From the NCBI GenBank assembly GCA_964631955.1, contig CAZWBA010000014.1, positions 1 through 64,000 on the forward strand: a stretch of 64,000 nt of DNA, given 5' to 3'. The notes below the pieces were generated by a model that saw only the letters and a list, made by a program, of their open reading frames with translations, did not search any database and was not told where the DNA came from. How positions within the stretch are numbered: the first letter of the stretch is position 1; every line of letters begins with the position of its first letter. This document shows, one piece after another, positions 47,490 through 55,350 of the stretch. A program made the position numbers and the translations under genes. Source of the DNA: CAMLJR01 sp964631955. Its GTDB lineage: Bacteria; Pseudomonadota; Gammaproteobacteria; Pseudomonadales; CAMLJR01.

Positions 47490-47530
47490 TCTTGTTTTAA
47501 AAATTGTAAATGACACAGTGTTAAAAGTTT

Positions 47531-47658
47531 TTGGCGAATGCAGGTGAAACTACATCCCTATGAAGGAGGTGGTTGCGGGTTCGAATCCCGTCGGTCCCCA
47601 AATATGGGATCGTAGCTCAACGGTTAGAGCACCTTGTTTCACCGATCCTTGTCGCCAA
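47531..47658 (+). ncRNA. Y RNA copy 3 (YrlA-like) with full 7-bp acceptor stem
   Basis: Outer stem TTGGCGA/TCGCCAA; internal loop ATGCA against GATCCTTG; inner stem GGTGAAAC/GTTTCACC. The head has T arm GCGGG-TTCGAAT-CCCGT (47575-47591), a 7-bp acceptor stem CGGTCCC/GGGATCG (47592-47598 with 47606-47612, one G-T wobble) closed by a 7-base loop, TA, and D arm GCTC-AACGGTTA-GAGC (47615-47630). As in copy 2, the Y stem replaces the anticodon arm. A tRNA search would see a broken gene here. Confidence 0.92.
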
Positions 47659-47682
47659 TTTTATTATGTTGGAAATGTTTTA

Positions 47683-47803
47683 GTGATGAATGCCGATGAA
47701 ATTACAGGTAAGAGCAACAAGGTTCGCCTTGTGGTCCCGGGTTCAAGCCCCGGTCAGCAATCGCTGATAGCTCAGTAAAATATTTCATCACTTTTGTCAT
47801 CAC
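47683..47803 (+). ncRNA. Y RNA copy 4 (YrlA-like), tRNA mimic opened in the D loop
   Basis: Outer stem GTGATGA/TCATCAC; internal loop ATGCC against ACTTTTG; inner stem GATGAAAT/ATTTCATC. Here the D stem is split: GAGC (47712-47715) on the 5' side and GCTC (47770-47773) on the 3' side. The D-loop halves GGTAA and AGT meet the Y stem. An anticodon-arm-like hairpin ACAAGG-TTCG-CCTTGT (47717-47732), T arm CCGGG-TTCAAGC-CCCGG (47737-47753) and acceptor stem TCAGC-AATC-GCTGA (47754-47767) follow, then TA. A T-run (GCCTTTTTT) right after the outer stem may make its 3' end a partial terminator. Confidence 0.9.
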
Positions 47804-47870
47804 GCCTTTTTTGAATTGAAAGTATTTAGGTTGATATTAAAAGTATTAGGCTCACGTATAGGTTAAGGCC

Positions 47871-49091
47871 ATGAAAAACGAACAGTACGATGTGTTGCAG
47901 GCTGCGAATGGGCGCCCGATTAAAATGTGGACGCAAGGTGTGCCGGTTGAAGACGATGCCAAACGCCAATTGCAAAACACTGCGAGTATGCCGTTTATTT
48001 TTAAACACGTAGCGGTAATGCCCGATGTGCATTTGGGAAAAGGCTCAACGATCGGTAGCGTGATTCCGACACTGGGCGCAATTATTCCTGCCGCTGTCGG
48101 TGTTGATATTGGCTGTGGAATGATCGCTACTAAAACCACGCTGACTGCATCGGATTTGCCGGATAATTTAGGACCGCTGCGTAGCGCAATTGAAAAGGCT
48201 GTCCCGCATGGTCGTACGCCGGGTCGTCAAGATCGCGGTGCTTGGTCCAATGCGCCAACAGCTGTCGATGAAGCTTGGTCGCAATTGCTGCCGGAGTTTG
48301 AACGCATCACGAGCAAATATCCGAAATTAGCGCGCACAAATCATCGCGTTCATTTGGGAACCTTGGGAACGGGTAATCACTTTATCGAGGTGTGCTTGGA
48401 TGAAAATCAATTTGTTTGGGTGATGTTGCATTCTGGATCGCGCGGTGTGGGTAATGCCATCGGTAATACCTTTATCGAATTGGCAAAAGCCGATATGCGT
48501 CGTCATTTTATTAATCTGCCCGACCAGGATTTAAGTTATTTTCAGGAAGGGACGGATCATTTCGATGATTACGTATTTGCGGTGGATTGGGCACAGCGTT
48601 ACGCGAAATTGAATCGCGAAATCATGATGCGACATGTAATCGCAGCGTTGCGTAAAGTGATTGATAAGCCGTTTGAAGCGCATCAAGAAGCGGTGAATTG
48701 CCACCATAATTATGTGCAACGCGAAAACCATTTCAGTCAAAACGTATTGGTAACGCGTAAAGGTGCGGTATCGGCGCAGAAAGGCCAACTCGGAATTATT
48801 CCGGGGTCGATGGGAGCTCGCTCTTACATCGTGCGTGGAAAAGGTAATGAAGAAGCGTTTTTCTCATGCAGCCACGGTGCGGGACGCACAATGTCACGTA
48901 CCGAAGCGAAGCGGCGCTTTACGATTGCCGATCAAGTGCAGGCAACGAGCGGTGTTGAATGCCGTAAAGATGCTGACGTGATCGATGAAATTCCGATGGC
49001 CTATAAAGACATCGATGCCGTTATGCACGCACAGCGCGATTTGGTGGATATTGTTCATACGCTAAAACAAGTGGTGTGTGTAAAAGGATGA
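47871..49091 (+). CDS. rtcB: RNA-splicing ligase RtcB
   Basis: 406 residues. GTP- and manganese-dependent ligase joining 2',3'-cyclic phosphate or 3'-phosphate ends to 5'-OH ends. Metal ligands include Cys82 in GVDIGCGM and the histidines in GTLGTGNHFIEV and MLHSGSRGVGN. The guanylated histidine is His335 in FSCSHGAGRTMSR. The length matches E. coli RtcB. It follows the Y-RNA array by 67 bp, so it is read from the same sigma-54 promoter unless copy 4 terminates. Confidence 0.97.
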   Translation: MKNEQYDVLQAANGRPIKMWTQGVPVEDDAKRQLQNTASMPFIFKHVAVMPDVHLGKGSTIGSVIPTLGAIIPAAVGVDIGCGMIATKTTLTASDLPDNLGPLRSAIEKAVPHGRTPGRQDRGAWSNAPTAVDEAWSQLLPEFERITSKYPKLARTNHRVHLGTLGTGNHFIEVCLDENQFVWVMLHSGSRGVGNAIGNTFIELAKADMRRHFINLPDQDLSYFQEGTDHFDDYVFAVDWAQRYAKLNREIMMRHVIAALRKVIDKPFEAHQEAVNCHHNYVQRENHFSQNVLVTRKGAVSAQKGQLGIIPGSMGARSYIVRGKGNEEAFFSCSHGAGRTMSRTEAKRRFTIADQVQATSGVECRKDADVIDEIPMAYKDIDAVMHAQRDLVDIVHTLKQVVCVKG

Positions 49092-49095
49092 AAAG

Positions 49096-49117
49096 GCCGA
49101 GGGGAAAGACCCTCGGC
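49096..49117 (+). other. intercistronic hairpin between rtcB and rtcA
   Basis: GCCGAGGG and CCCTCGGC form a perfect 8-bp stem with a GAAAGA-type loop, 4 bases after the rtcB stop. No T-run follows, so it is not a standard terminator. It could protect the rtcB mRNA 3' end or lower rtcA expression. Confidence 0.6.
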
Positions 49118-49132
49118 ACTTAAAAAGAATTA

Positions 49133-50164
49133 ATGAGAAGAATCATGTTGGAATTAGATGGATCGTTTGGTGAGGGCGGCGGACAAGTGCTGCGCTCTGC
49201 ATTGTCTTTATCGATGTGCACAGGCACGCCCTTTCGTATTGAGAATATTCGAGCTAAACGCAGTAAGCCGGGATTGATGCGTCAGCATTTAGCTGCTGTG
49301 TTAGCGGCTGTCGAAATTTGCGATGCACAAGTGTCAGGCGCTGAACTTGGCTCGCAAACGCTGCAATTTATTCCCGGAAAAATTCGCAGTGGTAATTATC
49401 GCTTTGCTATCGGCACAGCGGGCAGCTGCACACTTGTATTGCAAACAGTATTACCTGCGTTGCTGCAAGCCGATGCACCGAGTTCGATTGTGCTGCAAGG
49501 CGGCACACACAATCCGATGGCTCCGACATTTCATTTTCTTGAGCAAGCATTTTTGCCGCTGCTCAAAAAAATGGGCGCGGATGTTTCGATCACACTCGAT
49601 CGCTTCGGTTTTTATCCGGCAGGCGGCGGACAGATTACTGTCCAAATTACGCCGGCTAAAAAATTATTGCCTTTAACTCTCATGGAGAGAGGAAATACCG
49701 TAACAGGGACAGCACATAGTTTAATTGCAGGCGTTCCAGCAAATGTTGCTAAACGTGAATTAGCGGCATTTGGGCAAGCATTGAATTGGGGTGAAGATCG
49801 CTTAAAGATTTTGCAGATTCGCCATGAAGAAGGTCCTGGCAATGTATTTCAAGTATTTTTAGAGCACGAGCATCTAACCGAAGTTTTCACAGGTTTTGGC
49901 GAGCGCGGTTTAGCGGCTGAATTAGTTGCTAAAGGTGTCGTGAAAGATGTGCGGGAATATCTCGTGTCAAACGCGGCAACCAGTCAATATTTGGGAGACC
50001 AATTATTGCTGCCGGTAGCGTTGGCGGGTGAAGGTGCATATAGCACCACGCGAATTTCCCAGCACATAAGCACGAATGCGCAAGTGATCGAAAAATTTCT
50101 GCCGATTGAGATTGAGGCAAGGAAAATAGAGGGCGCGTACTGCGAGGTATATGTTCGTAGTTAA
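49133..50164 (+). CDS. rtcA: RNA 3'-terminal phosphate cyclase RtcA
   Basis: 343 residues. ATP-dependent conversion of RNA 3'-phosphate to 2',3'-cyclic phosphate, making ends that RtcB can use. The N-terminus LDGSFGEGGGQVLRSALSLS and HNPMAPTFHFLEQAFLPLL are family hallmarks; the adenylated histidine is His311 in SQHISTNAQV. Last gene of the rtc operon. Confidence 0.96.
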   Translation: MRRIMLELDGSFGEGGGQVLRSALSLSMCTGTPFRIENIRAKRSKPGLMRQHLAAVLAAVEICDAQVSGAELGSQTLQFIPGKIRSGNYRFAIGTAGSCTLVLQTVLPALLQADAPSSIVLQGGTHNPMAPTFHFLEQAFLPLLKKMGADVSITLDRFGFYPAGGGQITVQITPAKKLLPLTLMERGNTVTGTAHSLIAGVPANVAKRELAAFGQALNWGEDRLKILQIRHEEGPGNVFQVFLEHEHLTEVFTGFGERGLAAELVAKGVVKDVREYLVSNAATSQYLGDQLLLPVALAGEGAYSTTRISQHISTNAQVIEKFLPIEIEARKIEGAYCEVYVRS

Positions 50165-50489
50165 ACGCGTATGCACTATTTCTAAGTTATATCTTGCTGA
50201 GATTGCAAAATATAACTGAAGCGATATGCTGATGGTGTTTTGATGTATACGGAGTTTGGTTAGAAATAGTCAGATGTCAGAACGCCACCTGCGAAGGTCC
50301 GGGCCTTGCCCGTATAACCAAGTGCATCCGAGAGCAAACCCCCTCATTGGGGGTTTTTGCTTTATGAGATCATATTTATTAAATAGATTGAGAGTTTAGA
50401 ATAATAAAATGAAAGGAAAAAGGTGTCTGGAGAGGGAGAGGCTGTAAGTCTTTATTAAATATTGAAGAAACGGTGTGAGGGTGCTTGCA
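50165..50489. other. intergenic region after rtcA with one terminator
   Basis: No gene recognised. From 50270 to 50335 is a GC-rich stretch unlike its AT-rich surroundings, containing GGTCCGGGCCTTGCCCG (50297-50313), with a small stem. It leads straight into the terminator at 50336. The stretch looks like the 3' end of a structured RNA or gene left from elsewhere, but I cannot name it. Confidence 0.5.
50336..50358 (+). terminator. rho-independent terminator
   Basis: AAACCCCC-TCATT-GGGGGTTTTT, a strong stem with a T-run. It closes whatever is transcribed from 49-50 kb. Confidence 0.9.
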
Positions 50490-52724
50490 ATGAGTGGACA
50501 ATGGATTCGCGAGCCTGCTAACGGAACTACCATAATTTTCGTTCACGGAATTATTTCTGATGGTGAAAAATGCTGGACCAATGACAATGGTACTCATTGG
50601 GCAAGGTTGCTCAGTGAGGAGCACGAACTTGGTCCTGTTGGTATTTATAACTTTACGTACTACACGGCCATTGCCAGTGGCACGTATAGCATTGGAGATG
50701 CCGTTGATTCACTTCGAGAGGAGTTGCGACTCAATAAAGTCATCTCACGATCTAAGAACTGGATCTTCGTATGCCACAGCATGGGCGGCATCGTCGTGCG
50801 CCGATTTCTGGTTGCTAATGTTATTGATCTTAAGGAGAAGGGCATTTCAGTTGGTCTCTTCTTTGTTGCATCACCATCTCTAGGTTCCAGGTATGCAAAT
50901 CTGCTTGAAAGTATTATTAATCTCTTTGGGCACATTCAGGCTGAGGCACTGAAATTCTCTCAGTCGAATACGTGGCTAAACGACCTCGATAAAGACTTCC
51001 TGAATTTGAAGGAGAAGGCACACCTTAAAATTCGTGGTAAGGAGATCGTTGAGGATAAGTTTTTTGTTCTGACAAGGTTTTTTCGGCGACAGGTAGTTGA
51101 ACGCTTTTCGGGTGCAAGATATTTTCAAGAGCCCGTTGTGATTCCAAAGTCGGACCATATGTCCATTGCTAAGCCTAATGATCAAAGTGCTTTTCAACAT
51201 CGATTACTTAAGCAGTTTGTGCTTGATTGCATTGATGATTGGCGACCGTCTTGTGAAGATTCTGCTGCGCAAGATGAGCACGCCGTTGCATTTTTTAAAA
51301 AAGCGCTTGAAATTCCTACTGACGCCATTGTCTGGAATGATGCGGAATATGATCACCTTCTAAAAGATTTTTGGGGGTCTGATCCAATACGTGGAAACCA
51401 AGCGCTAGAGGCACTACTTAAGCGTGGCGATGAAGGTGAGGAGCATGTTTTCCGCAATAAACTGTTTGTAGGGACTACACAAGTTTATCGTCGTTGGATG
51501 CAATATATTCATGCGCGGCATGAAACTTGTGGAAATCGCTTGTTAAAGTTGGTGCAGGAAACTAATGCTTGGTTTGGCGACCGGATGATAGCTGCGCAAC
51601 TTATGTGCGGTCTTCCTCGAAGCACTCCGATGCAAGATCCCCTCTACATGCTAACTCGTCAGTACTTCGACCACTCAGCAGATTCGCGAAATTGTTTAGA
51701 GCCTACAGATAACTTTCATATTGATAATGATGGTGCTCACGCTTCAATGCTGGCATATGCGTGTGCCGGTGGCAGTGGCGTTCACATGTGGAAGTGTGCA
51801 GCTGGATCTAAAACTGGTTGGGAGAAAGTACGTACAACAGGGTTCGAGGCCGCCTGCTATTCGTTTGCGCGAGGGAATATTGATTCACAATCTACTATTT
51901 TTAATTTTCTAACGCACGCAACGAATGATGACGATTACGAGCACCGAATGATTGAATTGGATAAATTTGAGATAGATCTGCCAGAGGGGTGTGAGGGAAT
52001 CTCTCTGCAAGAATGCTGGGCTCAGGCCCACTTGGAGTCGTTTGTGAGATGGATGAGAAGTGATGTCATCGATGAGCTTCTCTTGTCGTGGGCAAGACAT
52101 CCGCACGTTCGCGTTCGCAATTTCTGCGCTCAAATCTTGGAAAAATTGACCCTCCCTAGAACAGAAAAGGAACTTCTTGATTGGGTGTCGCGAGAGACAA
52201 ATGATGATGTTCGCCTCAGTGTGCAGAATGCACTATTCAATGTGCAATGCTTTTCAAAAAATCCCAAGTTTTTAAAAGAGGCCTCATTGGGAGAAAGCAA
52301 TGCGAGTAATGAATATATGGTAATGCTGGCAAAACACGGCCATCGCCATCCCTCCGTGGGAAAAAAGATGTGTTCTGTAAATTGGTTTGATCGCGCGATG
52401 GCCGCTTTAGCGTGCGGCTATTTATCAGATCAGGAGCTGCTTGGGGATACGACAGATTTGTTGCAGGGCATTGAGTATCCGATGCAAAGCGTATTGATAA
52501 ATTGTGCTCTTGCGTTAGCGGGGCGTAAGGATCGCCAGCTAAGTTTGCATTTGATACTGAGTAGGGCTGGGGATATGACTAATGATTACGAGCGTCTACT
52601 TGATGTTCGAAGGTTGAAACCCCCGCTGAAGCTCGCAATTCTTGATGCATTGAAAGCGGACGCTCGTGACGATGAAATCAATGCTTGGCAGATAGAGTTA
52701 GGACCGATCAGCTTACCCGCTTGA
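50490..52724 (+). CDS. alpha/beta hydrolase with long C-terminal helical-repeat region
   Basis: About 744 residues from the ATG at 50490 (GAGGG upstream). The N-terminal 200 residues are an alpha/beta hydrolase of the SERAC1/PGAP1-like lipase type: oxyanion region IIFVHGIISDG, nucleophile serine in FVCHSMGGIVVRR (about Ser97) and a candidate catalytic histidine in PKSDHMSIAKP. The remaining 540 residues have no NTPase motif and look like alpha-helical repeats (for example MRSDVIDELLLSWARHPHVR, then VRNFCAQILEKL). Its place among defence genes suggests a membrane-lipid-attacking effector with a sensor tail; this is inference. Confidence 0.75.
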   Translation: MSGQWIREPANGTTIIFVHGIISDGEKCWTNDNGTHWARLLSEEHELGPVGIYNFTYYTAIASGTYSIGDAVDSLREELRLNKVISRSKNWIFVCHSMGGIVVRRFLVANVIDLKEKGISVGLFFVASPSLGSRYANLLESIINLFGHIQAEALKFSQSNTWLNDLDKDFLNLKEKAHLKIRGKEIVEDKFFVLTRFFRRQVVERFSGARYFQEPVVIPKSDHMSIAKPNDQSAFQHRLLKQFVLDCIDDWRPSCEDSAAQDEHAVAFFKKALEIPTDAIVWNDAEYDHLLKDFWGSDPIRGNQALEALLKRGDEGEEHVFRNKLFVGTTQVYRRWMQYIHARHETCGNRLLKLVQETNAWFGDRMIAAQLMCGLPRSTPMQDPLYMLTRQYFDHSADSRNCLEPTDNFHIDNDGAHASMLAYACAGGSGVHMWKCAAGSKTGWEKVRTTGFEAACYSFARGNIDSQSTIFNFLTHATNDDDYEHRMIELDKFEIDLPEGCEGISLQECWAQAHLESFVRWMRSDVIDELLLSWARHPHVRVRNFCAQILEKLTLPRTEKELLDWVSRETNDDVRLSVQNALFNVQCFSKNPKFLKEASLGESNASNEYMVMLAKHGHRHPSVGKKMCSVNWFDRAMAALACGYLSDQELLGDTTDLLQGIEYPMQSVLINCALALAGRKDRQLSLHLILSRAGDMTNDYERLLDVRRLKPPLKLAILDALKADARDDEINAWQIELGPISLPA

Positions 52725-52784
52725 GCTGCCTCGCTTTATTTAGAAGATGTAGTCGCATTAATCTGACTATATCATTGAGTTAAG

Positions 52785-53414
52785 TTAAAGCACTTTTAAT
52801 GAGTTGATCTCATCCACGATATTTTGACGTGCTCTAGCTTCATACTTTTCGAAGAACCAGCTCGTTTTATAAATCTGGCTCTGCTTCAGCACAGACTCAA
52901 GGAAACTTCTCCTTCCGATTCCATAGAGGGTTTTTGGTACGGAACGAAATTCGTTTTCGACTTGCCGACAATATTCCTCGTATTTAGCTTGGGTCTCACC
53001 CAGGATTGCCATATCGGCATCAAGAATAATTAACATCTCGTCGGAAATTGCTTCGGCTTTATGATCTTTGGTCGCAAGAATAATATCGACAGCCCTATTC
53101 GTAACCGAACACTCGATGCCTAATTGGTTCATTGCATTTTTTGCGTGCTCTGCACTTCGCGCTTCATTGGTATTCTCGCCGGGTTCATAAATATAGTCGT
53201 GGTACCAAACAGCCCAAAGCCCCGCAGGACTATCAAAGCCAATATCCTTAAGAAGCAGTAATACATGCTCAAGGTGTTTTAGTGTGTGGTAGTGTCGGTG
53301 TGGTTCAGAGTAGGCGCGGCAAATACTCATAAACTCAACTTGCCCCTCTGCTGGCGGGATTCCGGACAGCCGCATCAAATGTTTCCACTCTTTTCTCAAC
53401 TCTATCATTGCCAT
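52785..53414 (-). CDS. HD-superfamily predicted metal-dependent phosphohydrolase
   Basis: 209 residues. Metal-binding pattern RHYHTLKHLEHVL (His), WAVWYHDYIYEP (HD) and the conserved N-E...S..A stretch ENTNEARSAEHAKNAM. It belongs to the small COG4339-type family whose substrate is unknown. It overlaps the start of the next minus-strand gene by 10 bp, so the pair is an operon. Confidence 0.75.
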   Translation of the reverse strand: MAMIELRKEWKHLMRLSGIPPAEGQVEFMSICRAYSEPHRHYHTLKHLEHVLLLLKDIGFDSPAGLWAVWYHDYIYEPGENTNEARSAEHAKNAMNQLGIECSVTNRAVDIILATKDHKAEAISDEMLIILDADMAILGETQAKYEEYCRQVENEFRSVPKTLYGIGRRSFLESVLKQSQIYKTSWFFEKYEARARQNIVDEINSLKVL

Positions 53415-53707
53415 TTGAACTCCTCGGCCTCATCGAGAATTGATTCAAGCAAATTCATCGGTGACTGATCGCCCATTCGGTATATCCACATCTTTCCAAA
53501 TTTATTTCTGACGATTTCGCGGTCAATTAAAGCGATCTTTTTGTCACCCGATAATTGGGCCGCTAAGCGTTCTTGGATTTGGTGTGAGCTTAAGCCCCTT
53601 TGAGTTAAGCGCGTGTTTTGCTCATCGAGCGTAACGTCGCAAAGTATGCAACGGTAGTTACATTGACCTGCTCCCCCTAAACAGCGAAGGAAATTACATG
53701 CATCCAA
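53405..53707 (-). CDS. small cysteine-rich protein of unknown function, possibly truncated
   Basis: About 100 residues. The N-terminus is dense in cysteines (CNFLRCLGGAGQCNYRCILC), suggesting a metal site, and the rest is charged. The only start is a TTG at 53707, and no good ribosome site is seen, so this may be the 3' part of a longer, broken gene. It overlaps the HD-family gene by 10 bp. Confidence 0.45.
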   Translation of the reverse strand: MDACNFLRCLGGAGQCNYRCILCDVTLDEQNTRLTQRGLSSHQIQERLAAQLSGDKKIALIDREIVRNKFGKMWIYRMGDQSPMNLLESILDEAEEFKWQ

Positions 53708-53748
53708 ACTAAATTTTAATGTGACAGTTGATAAACGGTACTAAAGGG

Positions 53749-54585
53749 TTATGCATTCTCTTTAAGATTTCTATCTTTTTTCTTCATGTAATTAATAAAG
53801 TTTTTCTTTTGATTGCCAGTTTTTATACCATGCAAATAATAATCGCCACTACAAACTAGCCAGAGTATTTTATCTACAGAATATGGTGTCACGTTGTTAG
53901 ACGTCGCGATTTCTTCCATGATTTCTAATGACAGATAGTCGGCCTTAGAGGATTGTTTGGTTGCATTTTGTAAAATGCCTAACTCAATAAAAATATCTTT
54001 AATATGTGTATCTGGCTTTCCAAATTGGACATACCCAACTTCTTTTAAAAAATCACAGGCCAACGCAAATCCTATGCCGGCAATCTCATAACTAAGCAAC
54101 ATTGGTAAAAAAGGCTTTATTCTGGGATCTTTGTAATGTTGATCCAAAAACGCATAAAATTCAGCGTGGCTATTAAACTTATTTAAAAATCGAGCTGATG
54201 AAAGAATGGTATTACAATAACGAAACCACAATTTCCTTTTTTCGGGATGCGGCTCACGGTTTAAAGTTGGAAGGATTTTTGAAAAGAGCGCAACATCGCT
54301 AAGATTTCCGTAATTATTTACAACTTCCTTCGGAGTAAATTGGAATAGAAAATTACCAAGCGGCGTTATATTTCCTTTCTCTCCACTGATGGCTTTTCCA
54401 ATTACGTTTGGGCTCATTTGAACATTTTGTGCTGACTTTAACAGCAGTTCATATAGTCCATTGATCGAAGAGGGTTTTTGCCCTTCTCCTGGTGTTAAAT
54501 ATTTTTGTATTTCTTGGGGGCTTAATTTAGATCCACCCTTCTGCACAATAAAATTTAGAGCCTCTGTATATAATTGATTCTTCAT
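53749..54585 (-). CDS. uncharacterised protein, HhH-GPD-like region
   Basis: 278 residues, AT-rich codon use. Residues about 170-205 read EIAGIGFALACDFLKEVGY and then FGKPDTHIKDIFIELG, which recalls the helix-hairpin-helix plus GPD-aspartate segment of DNA glycosylases. The N-terminal half is unrecognised. If correct it would be a base-excision or related DNA-binding protein; the assignment is by eye only. It lies 37 bp from the next gene in the same direction. Confidence 0.55.
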   Translation of the reverse strand: MKNQLYTEALNFIVQKGGSKLSPQEIQKYLTPGEGQKPSSINGLYELLLKSAQNVQMSPNVIGKAISGEKGNITPLGNFLFQFTPKEVVNNYGNLSDVALFSKILPTLNREPHPEKRKLWFRYCNTILSSARFLNKFNSHAEFYAFLDQHYKDPRIKPFLPMLLSYEIAGIGFALACDFLKEVGYVQFGKPDTHIKDIFIELGILQNATKQSSKADYLSLEIMEEIATSNNVTPYSVDKILWLVCSGDYYLHGIKTGNQKKNFINYMKKKDRNLKENA

Positions 54586-54622
54586 ATATGCCTAGATGCA
54601 TCAAAAATGGGTTATTGGCTTT

Positions 54623-55180
54623 TCATGTTGTTGAGTGAAGGCAATCGACAAACTCATCAATGAGCTGCGTGATCTCATATTTTCCGGACCAATCGTGCCA
54701 TTTTGCTATTGATCCATAAATGGATGGAGTCTGAAATACTCCGTGTTTTACTAATGGTCCTCCAACACCCCATTTAGAAATGATGAAATCATCCTTCTGT
54801 AGCATGCCAATGTGTTGAGGCTTTAAATTTTCCCAATACGTTACAAAGCTAGCTTTCGATTTTTCCGTGGCAATAAAAAAGCCGCCCTTTATAAGCCATT
54901 CAAGAAATTTCATATCTATTTCAGATACTTTATGAAAATCTCGAAACCTCATGTATGTGTTGTATCGTTCAACGCTATCTTCTAAACAATTAGTACAATA
55001 TTGCAAGCAGGTATAGGGAAGCTGCGGATCGGGTGTCGAGATAATCTTGAATTGCTCACCAAAAATAGAGCATTCTCGTTGAAGTTCAGAACACAAAACG
55101 CTCGGTGATTTTTCTCCTTGCATTATTTCAGTAATTTTCTTCCTGACATAATACATAGAGAACCCCGGTGGTAATTGCAC
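54623..55180 (-). CDS. uncharacterised protein
   Basis: 185 residues. Cysteines in TCLQYCTNCLEDS (about 57-70) might bind metal; otherwise no motif recognised. It is co-directional with and probably co-transcribed with the HhH-GPD-like gene. The pair may be a two-gene accessory system. Confidence 0.55.
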   Translation of the reverse strand: MQLPPGFSMYYVRKKITEIMQGEKSPSVLCSELQRECSIFGEQFKIISTPDPQLPYTCLQYCTNCLEDSVERYNTYMRFRDFHKVSEIDMKFLEWLIKGGFFIATEKSKASFVTYWENLKPQHIGMLQKDDFIISKWGVGGPLVKHGVFQTPSIYGSIAKWHDWSGKYEITQLIDEFVDCLHSTT

Positions 55181-55201
55181 TGTTGTAAATTGATAAGACT
55201 T

Positions 55202-55303
55202 TTATTTATTATTGTTCAAGAAAATTTTTGGAACATATAATCGCCAGTTAGCCACATAATCAGGTTCACCCATTTCGTGTGCGAGATAAAAATCAAATTC
55301 CAT
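55202..55303 (-). pseudogene. short open fragment, possible phage-gene remnant
   Basis: The 33 codons (MEFDFYLAHEMGEPDYVANW and 13 more residues), preceded in frame by IAWRELP and a stop, have a protein-like composition. The WRELP...LAHEMGEPD pattern vaguely recalls small phage tail-assembly proteins. Too short and weak to call a gene. Confidence 0.25.
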
Positions 55304-55350
55304 TGGAAGTTCCCGCCATGCGATTCGAGATATTTAGTAATCTGCCTAAA

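Noticed and set aside
47311..47775. Ordinary tRNA genes (several TTCGA T-loops and GCTC...GAGC D arms)
   Set aside because: The arms are in the wrong order (T arm before D arm), acceptor halves are joined by short loops, and there is no 3' CCA end or usable anticodon loop. They fit Y RNA tRNA mimics instead.
53650..53760. Possible right end of the Tn7-like element near GTGACAGTTGAT
   Set aside because: It does not match the TGTCAGTTTG or TGTCGGCTG candidates at the left side beyond a few bases.
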